Assembly (NCBI RefSeq): GCF_037996765.1
Contig: NZ_JBBNAD010000006.1
Coordinates: forward strand, 1-64,000
DNA from: Bdellovibrio sp. GT3
GTDB taxonomy: Bacteria; Bdellovibrionota; Bdellovibrionia; Bdellovibrionales; Bdellovibrionaceae
Direction of reading: 5' to 3'
Length of the DNA: 64,000 nt
In this document: one piece after another, positions 45,250-54,319 of the stretch
How positions within the stretch are numbered: the stretch's first letter is position 1
Layout: each line of letters begins with the position of its first letter
Program-made: the position numbers and the translations under genes
Notes under the pieces: model-generated
Told to the model about the DNA's origin: nothing
The model's database searches: none
What the model saw: the letters and a program-made list of their open reading frames with translations, nothing else

Positions 45250-48200
45250 AGTCCTTGCCCTTCTCTGGCTTGCTCTACTACGTAGTAGTGGTAAATACGA
45301 CGTTTACAAGTCGGCACAGTTTGCGTTGCCCCTACCGGGATACCGCAATCCGGATCCACCGCGGTCCACTTAAATGGATCCGCTTTTGCGCGCAGACTGA
45401 TTACGTTACAGTTCATACGATCTGCTGTTTCTTGAATCGAAGGCATTGGATGCCAAATTGGAGACGGCAGATTGTCGCATTTTGTTCTATTGTTCGGATC
45501 CGAAAGAGGATACAGGATACCGCGAGCACGAAGCTCTTGGGTTGCTTGTGGATAGTAGATACTGGTCCACGTGATCCCTGTACGAACCGCCTGTTCGTGG
45601 ATCTTCAATGATTTACCAATGATGAAAGTTCCCACGATGCGCAGTGGTTTTGTACGACCGCCCTCGATCACGAGGTTGTCACAAGTATAAAGACCCGTCA
45701 CAAATGAAGCACCGGCTTTGATGGTGCAATCCCCAATGATGGATCTTACCATGAACTTCTGATCATCCACCGACCAGGTTCTGTTCGCGGCCACTGGATC
45801 TGCTGTCGTTGCATTGTCCTCTCCGGCAAAGTTCCAGGACTTACGAGTCGAAGATGAGAAGCTTGAACCCCAGTTGGCAGCACCGAAGGACTGCGAGTTG
45901 ATCATATTATAGTACTCATCACACTTTGCAACCAAGTCAGCGGATTCATCATCAACTGTACCAGTACCTGCGTTCGTCGTCAGAGACAACGCCGTTGGAC
46001 GAGTCAGGGAGCCGTTGCTTGCAATTTGGAAATTCAAGTAACCAGACAAGTGATTTGGATCGGCATTGGAACGAATCGGAGTACTGTTATAGTAAGTCCC
46101 GTCGTAACCTCTGAAACGAATCGACAACGAGTTTATTCTTACACCGTCTTTATTAACCAGGTACTGTCCGTTTGTGATCGTGACCTGCACGTCAATACGG
46201 TCCTTATACTCTTTTCCGGACCAGCTATAAACCTTGTCCAGGTCAATCTTCACGACCGGTAAGTGATCCTTCAGCTCTTCATAGTCATCAAGTTGTGCCT
46301 GATACTTGGTTACATTCGCTTGCGCAGTATCCTTGGCCGAAGACGTCGCCGGCATTTGCACATTCTCAAGAGAAGCGATCTGTTGATTCAAATCACTGAT
46401 TTTTGTATTCAGTTTCGTAATTTTCATTTCTAACTTTTCAATTTCATCCGGATCCTGATATGTACCAGGAGGCACCGGAGTTGGAGAGACTGTCGGAGAC
46501 GGACTCACAGTTGGAGAGACTGTTGGAGATGGCGATGCTGTCGCCTCTGGGTCCGGAGTTTCCGTGGCTGTCGGAGAAGGAGAAACCGTCGCCGTCGGAG
46601 ACGGCGTTGGGGTAGCCACAGGCTCAACAGGTTTTGCCATTTCAGCTGCAAGATCCGCTTTTGCGACTTGCAGATCCGCTTCAGCAGTTGATTTTTGTGT
46701 TTTCAAACTACTTAGATTTGAACTTTGCTGATCACTTGTATCCTGGGCATTTTTCAACGCTGTTTTTGCATTATTCAAATTCGTTTTAATTGTGGCCAGA
46801 CGTGCCGGATTCAAGACTGGTGGCGTGATCTCCACGAAACCGTCTTTAACAAGATCGACCGCAAACTTACGTTCGTCTGAGCCAGAGCCATAGAGCATTT
46901 CCAACTTGGCAATGGCACCCGAGTATTTGTCTTTGTTATCAATTTCCCACTTACCGGTTGACCAATCTCCCGTCAAAGTAGGGTTTGTTGGCAATTGGTT
47001 TTTCTGAGCATAGAAAGTGTTGTAATTGGTAAGAACCGTACGATAGTTCGTGTAATAGCCTTCACCATTTTTGGTCGGATCCGTAGACTCCGTCTTTTTC
47101 GCAGTCACATCGGAAGCTTCCATGTATTCCAAGTTTGAACTTTTTTGATTCAACTCAGAACAGATTTTATTCCAATCATATTCAGTACCCGATGAGCCCG
47201 AGGCACGGCCCGACATGACGTCCAATCCCAAGTCGCGCATACCATCGTTTTCAATACCGCCCAGAAATCCACCAAACACGCGGGAGTCGGACCAGAAGCG
47301 ATCCGGTAGCGAGCCTTGTGTAACAGGAGCATAGGGACTGTTATCCGGTCTTAAAATCCAACCATTACCCATATAGACACGGTCCGCGAAAGTAACACCT
47401 GCATAGCTTGAGTTACCACCACTACCCGAATCATATGGCAAAGTGATATTGCCGTTCACGAAGACGGGACTTTTAAAGACCAACCCCGTGCTGTCACCTA
47501 GATCATTCTTACTGTTGAATTTGTGGAATACGACCTCACCTTTATCCGTTTGGGAAGCATTCCATTCTTTATCCATGCGCAAGTTGCCGGGAAGTACCAA
47601 GGCAAACGAACCCACTTCACGTGGATAAATTGCAAGTTGAGCGCGAACTTGCAGTGGTGCACGGCCTACTTGAACAACTTTATCTGTTTTATCTATCAAA
47701 GAAACCTGTGCTTGAACGTAAACTTCGCGACCTGCTTTTGGCAAATAACCCGCATTCGCTGGACGAGTCAGGAGTACTTTAATGGCTTTCACCGGCACGA
47801 CCGCGCCTGAAACTTCATCCACCACATTTTTCAAATTATTTACAACCGGGAATAGAGGATGGTTTGCTGACACCGGAAACACCAAGGATAATTCAATTTT
47901 ATCCAGGCGCAGTTTATCCAGATCTTTATCATGCGGACCAATATTCGTCCCGGATGCCGCCATCGCCTGCAAGGATTGCAATTGTTCATCAGACATCACC
48001 AGGCGTTCAACGTTACCGGCGTGATTCCAATCACAGCTTGTTGTATTTTGCATTAAGGTGTTGTTTTCAAAACAATACTTTTGACGAACACCGAAGACCA
48101 CGTAGTCCAGCGCACTGTTCACCGCGAACTTTAAGTTCACCACGTTTTTGGTTTTAACGACTTGTTTACGCTGACCGATGACGTAAGAGGATAAAAAATA

Positions 48201-48281
48201 AAAACTGATGCTCATCACGACCATGGCCGTGAGAACCTGCATTATCGCGTTACCTTTTTTATTTCCAATAGTCCTATACAT
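45246..48281 (-). CDS. Large PilX/GspK-like pseudopilin with coiled-coil arms and Thr/Ser-Pro tip, cassette copy 2
   Basis: 1011 residues from the ATG at 48281 (AGGAAAC upstream); the in-frame extension to 48326 is rejected. KKG/NAIMQVLTAMVVMSISFYFL is a prepilin-like signal lacking Glu+5, as in GspK and PilX. A beta-rich region (to ~490) is followed by a coiled-coil arm (~493-550), a proline-rich repeat of TVSPSPT type (~555-605), a second coiled-coil arm (~610-670), and a C-terminal domain with several Cys and a beta-helix-like stretch. The two arms could fold back as a hairpin with the Pro-rich part at its tip. A GspK-like first pseudopilin at the pilus tip is inferred. Confidence 0.75.
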   Translation of the reverse strand: MYRTIGNKKGNAIMQVLTAMVVMSISFYFLSSYVIGQRKQVVKTKNVVNLKFAVNSALDYVVFGVRQKYCFENNTLMQNTTSCDWNHAGNVERLVMSDEQLQSLQAMAASGTNIGPHDKDLDKLRLDKIELSLVFPVSANHPLFPVVNNLKNVVDEVSGAVVPVKAIKVLLTRPANAGYLPKAGREVYVQAQVSLIDKTDKVVQVGRAPLQVRAQLAIYPREVGSFALVLPGNLRMDKEWNASQTDKGEVVFHKFNSKNDLGDSTGLVFKSPVFVNGNITLPYDSGSGGNSSYAGVTFADRVYMGNGWILRPDNSPYAPVTQGSLPDRFWSDSRVFGGFLGGIENDGMRDLGLDVMSGRASGSSGTEYDWNKICSELNQKSSNLEYMEASDVTAKKTESTDPTKNGEGYYTNYRTVLTNYNTFYAQKNQLPTNPTLTGDWSTGKWEIDNKDKYSGAIAKLEMLYGSGSDERKFAVDLVKDGFVEITPPVLNPARLATIKTNLNNAKTALKNAQDTSDQQSSNLSSLKTQKSTAEADLQVAKADLAAEMAKPVEPVATPTPSPTATVSPSPTATETPDPEATASPSPTVSPTVSPSPTVSPTPVPPGTYQDPDEIEKLEMKITKLNTKISDLNQQIASLENVQMPATSSAKDTAQANVTKYQAQLDDYEELKDHLPVVKIDLDKVYSWSGKEYKDRIDVQVTITNGQYLVNKDGVRINSLSIRFRGYDGTYYNSTPIRSNADPNHLSGYLNFQIASNGSLTRPTALSLTTNAGTGTVDDESADLVAKCDEYYNMINSQSFGAANWGSSFSSSTRKSWNFAGEDNATTADPVAANRTWSVDDQKFMVRSIIGDCTIKAGASFVTGLYTCDNLVIEGGRTKPLRIVGTFIIGKSLKIHEQAVRTGITWTSIYYPQATQELRARGILYPLSDPNNRTKCDNLPSPIWHPMPSIQETADRMNCNVISLRAKADPFKWTAVDPDCGIPVGATQTVPTCKRRIYHYYVVEQAREGQGL
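46465..46617 (-). repeat. DNA repeat coding the Ser/Thr-Pro linker, copy 2
   Basis: Imperfect tandem repeats of about 12-18 bases on the plus strand built from GTTGGAGA and GTCGGAGA units. They encode the SPTVSP-type linker of the large pseudopilin. Such repeats can change length by slippage. Confidence 0.7.
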
Positions 48282-48287
48282 ACCGAC

Positions 48288-48320
48288 GTTTCCTATATGA
48301 GTCCTTATCGGACAGGAAAC
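48288..48320 (-). promoter_or_regulatory. Hairpin able to hide the ribosome site of cassette copy 2
   Basis: Minus-strand GTTTCCT (48314-48320) pairs perfectly with AGGAAAC (48288-48294), which holds the presumed ribosome site seven bases before the ATG. A second short stem GTCC/GGAC lies inside. It would form only if transcription starts upstream of 48320. Confidence 0.4.
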
Positions 48321-48332
48321 GAACAAGATTTA
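48305..48332 (-). promoter_or_regulatory. FliA-like promoter candidate upstream of cassette copy 2
   Basis: Minus-strand TAAATCTT (48325-48332) and CCGATAA (48305-48311) resemble the sigma-28 consensus TAAAGTTT and GCCGATAA, with a spacing one base longer than in Escherichia coli. The same arrangement lies before copy 1. The start site would fall about 20-25 bases before the ATG. Confidence 0.5.
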
Positions 48333-48477
48333 TTGAAAAATCGCAATAATCCCAGAATTCTTAAGTAATTAGCGTGTGATACTACTTAAAGTTCGATTTC
48401 GGACCGCCACTTTGTATCATTCCGAACCATAATGGCGTGTTACCAAAGAATTCTTGTGGATTCATGCAAACTTATTA

Positions 48478-49743
48478 CTATTTACCTCCGGCAAGATTTG
48501 TTTGAATGTACGGAGCAAACCAAATGTCATAAACATTGCCTTTTCGGGTCTTCCCTTTCGCATCGGTGTACCAGAATTTGGATCGTTCACGAATCTCTGC
48601 GTTCTTTCCGCGGTTTTCAAAAAACTGCGTGTAGTTGAGTGAAATCTTATTCAGTTTGAGACTCGCTTTTTTCATCTCGCTGGACTGAGAAACCCCATCG
48701 CCGTTTTTATCATTCCATAAAACCAGGCGTTTAAAGTCCTGATCCCTGGAATCAATGACGCCGTCTTTGTTGGTGTCGAGTTTTTTCAACGCTTCAAAAC
48801 CATTTACGTCAGAGTTATTATCTCCGAACAGTTCATCTTTTTTATCAATAATCCCATTCTTGTCGCGATCCAGTGCCAGAAAAAATCCAGGGCTGTTCGC
48901 TCTGGGCCAAAAGACTTTCCCGCCAGGATTCAGAGGAAAGTCAGAGACATTGTCAAAGATCGGAAGCTTATCATCAAAGAACACCATCAAAGGTGACCAG
49001 AAGCCACCGCAAAATCCCGTCTCTCCAGGATAACTGATAAAGATTTCAACTATAGAGCGGTCAGGCGAAACATTCAAACCACCAATTGTCGCACTCACCA
49101 AGCCATCTTGCCCCATGAATTCACCACAGCCATAGGTAGGCATTTTTGCCGACCACCCGTAGTCACCAAACACCGGGCCTGTGTTGCAATCAATGATTTC
49201 CTGTTCAAAAGACATTGTGCCAAGCCCGACTGTTTCTTTGCTAATTGAAATGCCGCCAGAGTTATCAACCGTCACATTCGTTGGAATTTTAGTTTTAAAT
49301 TCCAGAATATTTCCGTAAATGGCAGCCGTGCCTCCCGCAGGAATCATTTTTACTTTCGACGAACTGATGTTTCCGACCTGGCCACTACCCACCGTGCCGG
49401 ATCCTTCGCGAGTCACAATGACAGAGGGAAATTCGGCACCAATATTGTAGATTTTGGTTCCCACCAGAATATTGATGTCTGCCGTTACCAGAGAGCTCTT
49501 AGCAAGAGGATTCGTCACTGCCCGTAAGTTGGTTGGAAAGCAGGAGTTTATCAGACGAACCGTCATCGTATCTTTACCAGATCGTGTGACCGTCCCCGAT
49601 GCCGGCGCACTGGAAATAGTTTCACCTGCATTTACTGAATTCACTGACATCGGCACTTCGGTGCTGTTCGAAAGTACGTTTTGATCAGCATACACGCTAA
49701 ATGTCGGCAGCAAGACCGCTAACGATAAAACAGCTGCTTTCAT
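48478..49743 (-). CDS. Secreted EF-hand-type calcium-binding protein, cassette copy 1
   Basis: 421 residues with a signal peptide ending SVYA/DQ near residue 19. It is closely related over its whole length to the protein at 42492. The three calcium loops (DRDKNGIIDKKDE, DTNKDGVIDSRD, DKNGDGVSQSSE) and the four conserved Cys are retained, as is the C-terminal RERSKFWYTDAKGKTR region ending near FAPYIQTNLA. It is the last gene of the upstream cassette. No obvious terminator separates it from copy 2, about 150 bases further on. Confidence 0.75.
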   Translation of the reverse strand: MKAAVLSLAVLLPTFSVYADQNVLSNSTEVPMSVNSVNAGETISSAPASGTVTRSGKDTMTVRLINSCFPTNLRAVTNPLAKSSLVTADINILVGTKIYNIGAEFPSVIVTREGSGTVGSGQVGNISSSKVKMIPAGGTAAIYGNILEFKTKIPTNVTVDNSGGISISKETVGLGTMSFEQEIIDCNTGPVFGDYGWSAKMPTYGCGEFMGQDGLVSATIGGLNVSPDRSIVEIFISYPGETGFCGGFWSPLMVFFDDKLPIFDNVSDFPLNPGGKVFWPRANSPGFFLALDRDKNGIIDKKDELFGDNNSDVNGFEALKKLDTNKDGVIDSRDQDFKRLVLWNDKNGDGVSQSSEMKKASLKLNKISLNYTQFFENRGKNAEIRERSKFWYTDAKGKTRKGNVYDIWFAPYIQTNLAGGK

Positions 49744-49765
49744 TGTATCCCCCTCATAGCGACCA

Positions 49766-50773
49766 CTATTTCTTTTCTGCTTTATAAATTTTAAAATAAA
49801 TCATTCGCTTCATAACCGAATCACGGCGCAGAATCATTCGGTCCACACCATCAGAAAGCAACGTCTTGCCTTCCCATTTACCATTTGAGTACTCGGCGGA
49901 ATATAAATTCAAAGGTTGAACTTTATAGTCAGCAGCATTTTTCTTGGTGTCCGGCTCCACATAGTACTTCACGAGTTTCACCACGCGGGCGCGCACAATT
50001 GTCTGACCACCACCCACAGCCGGGAGTGCTCTTAGGAATACATCCAGGTTGGCAATTTCTGCGCCATTTGATGGCTGAGTCATTTTAAAAATGCCTTCGG
50101 CATCACCTGTGATATTCTGCAATTTATCCCCTGATTGCGGGTTGATCGAGCCCAGATAATAGGGACTGCGTGGTGGAATCAATCTATCGACCACACCATT
50201 AACAACCGGACGAATTCGATTTGGTGTATCAAAAAACAAGATATTCCCTTCGCGCCAAAACCCAGGTCGTCCCCCGCTGTCCTCATTGGAAATCCATTGA
50301 CGACTTTTACCGGGACTGAAAGTCAACGATGCTGGTTTATTGGGATCCCCCGGATCCGGGCCGACGTCGTAGGCCCAAACCGGATCGAAATTCAGCATTG
50401 CTCCTGAAGCAAAATCCTGAGTCAACGCATAGAATACTTTGTTGGCTTTACTTAGATTCAAAGTGAAATCACGATCTGCTCGTTTCTTTAAAACATTCGT
50501 GGTCAGATCAGGATAGAAATCATAAAAGTTATTTCCATAGTCATCTTCAACTTCAATGTTATTATATGAAACATCGATACCATTCAGATTCTTAAAGATA
50601 ATTCTTTCCGCCAGGTTCTGGTCAATGGAATCATCCAGCTGTCTGGTTAATTCAGTTTGCTCTTTCGCCATTTGAACTTGAACCGCGACCACGGTTAAAA
50701 CAACAAATGCCGACAGGCCCAGTCCCACGACAAGTTCAACAAGAGTGATACCTTTTTGATTATGAATCATCAT
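49766..50773 (-). CDS. PilW/GspJ-like prepilin, cassette copy 1
   Basis: 335 residues from the ATG at 50773, which overlaps the PilV-like stop by ATGA; a longer frame to 50821 is not needed. The signal NQKG/ITLVELVVGLGLSAFVVLTVV has Gly before the cut and Glu at +5. The globular part matches its paralogue at 43781 closely, for example in DSIDQNLAERIIFKNLNG and in the PGDPNKPASLTF segment. Length and context point to a GspJ/PilW tip subunit. Confidence 0.82.
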   Translation of the reverse strand: MMIHNQKGITLVELVVGLGLSAFVVLTVVAVQVQMAKEQTELTRQLDDSIDQNLAERIIFKNLNGIDVSYNNIEVEDDYGNNFYDFYPDLTTNVLKKRADRDFTLNLSKANKVFYALTQDFASGAMLNFDPVWAYDVGPDPGDPNKPASLTFSPGKSRQWISNEDSGGRPGFWREGNILFFDTPNRIRPVVNGVVDRLIPPRSPYYLGSINPQSGDKLQNITGDAEGIFKMTQPSNGAEIANLDVFLRALPAVGGGQTIVRARVVKLVKYYVEPDTKKNAADYKVQPLNLYSAEYSNGKWEGKTLLSDGVDRMILRRDSVMKRMIYFKIYKAEKK

Positions 50774-51228
50774 TTTGCACTCACCACGAAAGTGTAATCC
50801 CGAAACTTCTCCGGCGCCCAACTACTGTGAGTCATTCTTAAGGTGACTAAATAAAGACCGCGATAGATTTCATAGGGTTGAATAATATATCCGTAACTAC
50901 CGCGACACTTATCACAGTTTCCCCTCTCGGCGACCATCCCCACATCCCAAAGCATGGGTAAATTTTCCGGTGGAAGAAAATCATCAATCTTAGTTTGGTC
51001 GTAATTGAAATTAACCTGATAGTCCTGAACACCGGCTTTGATATTTTCCGCTATATCGGAAACCTGACGATCTGTCGCAGAGGCCATTAAACTTGCTTTC
51101 GAGGTATTTCGCAACGAAACCATTCCACCCGCGAAAGTAAGACCAATCACGGAGATCAACCCTAAAGCCACAAGTGCTTCGACTATAGTTTGCCCTTGAA
51201 TGCCGCCAAATTTATTCTTCTTAATCAT
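50770..51228 (-). CDS. PilV/GspI-like prepilin, cassette copy 1
   Basis: 152 residues, the same length as the paralogue at 44791 and about 84% identical by my count. The signal QG/QTIVEALVALGLISVIGLTF is intact with Glu at +5. The Cys pair (CDKC) is kept. The most variable part is the first twelve residues, which are removed by prepilin peptidase, and a stretch just after the membrane helix. It overlaps both neighbours by four bases. Confidence 0.85.
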   Translation of the reverse strand: MIKKNKFGGIQGQTIVEALVALGLISVIGLTFAGGMVSLRNTSKASLMASATDRQVSDIAENIKAGVQDYQVNFNYDQTKIDDFLPPENLPMLWDVGMVAERGNCDKCRGSYGYIIQPYEIYRGLYLVTLRMTHSSWAPEKFRDYTFVVSAK

Positions 51229-54200
51229 AGTCCTTGTCCTTCACGGGCTTGCTCGATCACGAAATAGTGGTAAAGGCGTCGTTTACAATTCGGTACCGTT
51301 TGCGTGGCACCGACGGGAATACCACAATCCGGATCAACGGCGGTCCACTGGAATGGATTGGCCCGGGCTCGCAGACTGATCACGTTGCACGACATACGAT
51401 CGGCCGTCTCTTGAATGGATGGCATCGGATGCCAAATCGGAGAAGGCAGCTGATCGCATTTTTTTAGATTTCCGGGCTCCGACAACGGATACAAGACACC
51501 ACGGTCGCGCAGTTCCTGTGTGGCTTGTGGATAGTAGATGCTACTCCAAGTGATCCCTGTACGAATTGCCTGCTCATCAATCTTCAGGGATTTTGCAATA
51601 ATAAAAGTCCCCACGATGCGCAGTGGTTTTATACGACCACCCATGATCGTCAGGTTTTCACACGTATAAAATCCTGAAACAAAACTTGAACCCGGTTTAA
51701 TCACGCAGTTCTTAATGATCGATTTGACATAGAAGTCCTCATCATCAGAATCCCAGATTCTGTCGGCCGCTGCGTATTCAACCTTGGCAGTCGTAGTGAC
51801 ATCACCGGCAAAATTCCAGGAATTTCTGGTTGAAGCCGAAAAGCTTGCACCCCAGTTGGCGGCGCCAAAGGATTGAGAATTGATCATGTTGTAATACTCT
51901 TCGCACTTGGCGGCCAGATCCGCACTTTCCTCGTCATCTGTCCCCGTTCCAACACCTGCCGTAGTGGTAAGTACTGTGGGCCGTGTTATTTCACCCGAAG
52001 AACTGATGCCGAAATTCAAATAACCCTGCAAGTGATCCGCAGGAGTCGATGCGCGAATAGGCCTACTGTTAAAGTAAGTACCATCGTAGGCTTTGAACTT
52101 AACCGACAGCACATTGATTCTATTGCCATGGGAGTCTATCAGATTCTGACCATTCTTAATGGTGACCTGCAGATCAACCCGATCTTTATAGGTTTTTCCA
52201 GTCCAACTTTTTGCATTATCCATGTCGACTTTAATTTCCGGCTGATTCTCTTTAATCTCTTTATAGCGATCCACTGCATTCTGGGCACTCTGCACATCAG
52301 ACTCAGCCTCGCTCTTGGCTTTGGCACTGGCCTTGCCTTCTTCGTCTTCTTTTTTGGCAATATCAGAAATCAATTTATTCAAATCGTTTTTCAAAAGTTG
52401 TATTTTGTCTTCCATCTCCTTAATTTTTACCGGATCCTGATAAGGTGAATCGGCTGCAGGAGTCGGTGACACTGTTGGAGAGGGTGATACAGTCGGAGAT
52501 GGTGAAGCTTCTGGTGTGCCCGTCGGTGATGGTGAGGCTGTCGGATCTGGTGAAACCGTGGGAGAGACTGTTGGTGAAGGTGACGGCGACGGCGACGGAG
52601 TTGCCACAACCACTGGCTGAACGGGTTTTTCCTTCTCAAGCTTTAACGCATCTTCAGCATTTTTTAGCTCTATTTCTTTGGCCGCTTTTTTGTTTTTTAA
52701 ATCTGTCAGAGCTGCGCTGGGCTGTCCTGCAGAATCCACAATCTTTTTATAATCCTGCTGGGCTTTGCTTAAAATGGAAGCGAGATTTGATTCAAGGGCA
52801 GGATTCAGAGTGGGCAACTTCACTGTTATAAAAGCATCGCGAACCAAATCCACAGTGACTTTTTTATTTTCACCATCTTGCCCGTAAGTGACTTCAATAG
52901 AAACAATGGCACCCGTTTCTTTGCCTTTATTATCAACAGCCACACTTCCTGAACTCCAATCACCGTTCGTCACGTAACCAGGCAAAGGATTTTTCTGGGC
53001 ATAAAAAGTGTTATAGTTAGTCAGAGTCAGGCGATAGTTTGTGTAATAGCCGTCTTCATCAGGTGGATCTTTATCTTCATTCTTTTTTGTCGCCTTTAAG
53101 TCAGAGGCTTCCATGAATTCGAACTTGGTACTTTTTTGATTTAAATCCGCGCAAAGTTTATTTAAATCAAACTCCTCACCATTGGAACCATTCGAACGAC
53201 CCGACAACACATCCAGTCCCAAGTCACGCATGCCATCGTTCTCAATTCCCTTTAAGAATCCTCCGAATACGCGGGAGTCCGACCAATAACGATCCGCCAC
53301 CCCACCCTGTGTGACGGGTGCATATTGAGAATCATCGGGTCTAAGAATCCAGCCATTACCCATATACACCCGGTCTGCGAAAGTCACACCCGCGTAAGCA
53401 GATTTCCCCTGAGCCCCACCATCATTTGGCAGGTTAATATTACCATTAACAAAAACGGGACTGGTGAAAACCAACCCCTGACTTTCACCCAAAGCACCTT
53501 TGCTGTTAAATTTATGAAAGTACACCGTACCTTTATCATCTGAAGGTGGCGTCTCGTTCCACTCTTTATCCATGCGCAAATTACCTGGTAGCACCAAGGC
53601 AAAGGAACCTATCTCACGAGGATAAACCGCCAGCTGAGAACGCACGGTAAGTGGAGCCCGCCCGACTTGAATCACATTCCCTGCATTATCCAAAAGAGAC
53701 ACTTGCGCTTGAATATAGACTTCTCGTCCAGCTTTAGGGAGATAGCCCGCATTCGAGGGTCGAGTCAGCAGCACGCTCATGGATGACACCGGCACCACCG
53801 CACCCGAGATTTCATCAACGACGTTTTTCAGGGAGTTGACCACCGGAAACAAAGGATGCGCTGAGGACACCGGGAACTTCAGCGACAATTCAATTTTATC
53901 CAAACGCAGTTTCTCGAGATCCGGGTCATGAGGACCAATATTGGTACCCGCGATCGCCATCGCCTGCAACGACTGCAACTGTTCATCCGACATCACCAGA
54001 CGCTCGACATTCCCGGCATGTTTCCAGTCACAACTGGTTGTGTTTTGCAAAAGCGTGATATTTTCAAAGCAATATTTTTGGCGGATACCAAAGACCACGT
54101 AATCCAGGGCACTGTTGACAGCGAACTTCAGGTTCACCGTATTCTTGGTCTTAACCACTTGCTTGCGCTGTCCAATGACGTAGGTTGAAAGGAAATAGAA

Positions 54201-54278
54201 GCTGATGCTCATCACCACCATCGCGGCGAGAACCAGCAAAATCGCATTGCCTTTATTATTTGGATTTTTATTGAACAT
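51225..54278 (-). CDS. Large PilX/GspK-like pseudopilin with coiled-coil arms and Ser-Pro tip, cassette copy 1
   Basis: 1017 residues. The signal NNKG/NAILLVLAAMVVMSISFYFL lacks Glu at +5, like GspK. The order of parts is as in copy 2: beta-rich region, coiled-coil arm (~493-553), Ser/Thr-Pro repeat (~558-611), second arm (~616-676), and the Cys-containing C-terminal domain ending AREGQGL. The N- and C-terminal regions are much more alike between copies than the arms and linker, where sequence drifts but pattern and length persist. The ATG at 54278 has AGGGG about nine bases upstream. Confidence 0.75.
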   Translation of the reverse strand: MFNKNPNNKGNAILLVLAAMVVMSISFYFLSTYVIGQRKQVVKTKNTVNLKFAVNSALDYVVFGIRQKYCFENITLLQNTTSCDWKHAGNVERLVMSDEQLQSLQAMAIAGTNIGPHDPDLEKLRLDKIELSLKFPVSSAHPLFPVVNSLKNVVDEISGAVVPVSSMSVLLTRPSNAGYLPKAGREVYIQAQVSLLDNAGNVIQVGRAPLTVRSQLAVYPREIGSFALVLPGNLRMDKEWNETPPSDDKGTVYFHKFNSKGALGESQGLVFTSPVFVNGNINLPNDGGAQGKSAYAGVTFADRVYMGNGWILRPDDSQYAPVTQGGVADRYWSDSRVFGGFLKGIENDGMRDLGLDVLSGRSNGSNGEEFDLNKLCADLNQKSTKFEFMEASDLKATKKNEDKDPPDEDGYYTNYRLTLTNYNTFYAQKNPLPGYVTNGDWSSGSVAVDNKGKETGAIVSIEVTYGQDGENKKVTVDLVRDAFITVKLPTLNPALESNLASILSKAQQDYKKIVDSAGQPSAALTDLKNKKAAKEIELKNAEDALKLEKEKPVQPVVVATPSPSPSPSPTVSPTVSPDPTASPSPTGTPEASPSPTVSPSPTVSPTPAADSPYQDPVKIKEMEDKIQLLKNDLNKLISDIAKKEDEEGKASAKAKSEAESDVQSAQNAVDRYKEIKENQPEIKVDMDNAKSWTGKTYKDRVDLQVTIKNGQNLIDSHGNRINVLSVKFKAYDGTYFNSRPIRASTPADHLQGYLNFGISSSGEITRPTVLTTTAGVGTGTDDEESADLAAKCEEYYNMINSQSFGAANWGASFSASTRNSWNFAGDVTTTAKVEYAAADRIWDSDDEDFYVKSIIKNCVIKPGSSFVSGFYTCENLTIMGGRIKPLRIVGTFIIAKSLKIDEQAIRTGITWSSIYYPQATQELRDRGVLYPLSEPGNLKKCDQLPSPIWHPMPSIQETADRMSCNVISLRARANPFQWTAVDPDCGIPVGATQTVPNCKRRLYHYFVIEQAREGQGL
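52445..52605 (-). repeat. DNA repeat coding the Ser/Thr-Pro linker, copy 1
   Basis: Imperfect short tandem repeats (GGTGAAGG, GTTGGAGA and GGCGACGGCGAC types on the plus strand) coding SPSPTVSP-like repeats. Repeat number and order differ from copy 2, which suggests independent expansion. Confidence 0.7.
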
Positions 54279-54319
54279 ACCAGTGGCCCCTATATGTGAG
54301 TACTTATCGGGGCTGGTAT
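54279..54319 (-). promoter_or_regulatory. Hairpin around the start of cassette copy 1
   Basis: On the minus strand ATACCAG pairs with CTGGTAT, which includes the first two bases of the start codon, and CCCC pairs with the GGGG of the ribosome site. The paired sequence differs from that in copy 2 but the position is the same. It would require transcription to begin upstream of about 54319. Confidence 0.4.

Noticed and set aside
46465-52605. Short repeats that could suggest a CRISPR array or minisatellite
   Set aside because: Repeats have no constant unit or unique spacers; they are in frame and encode the Ser/Thr-Pro linkers.
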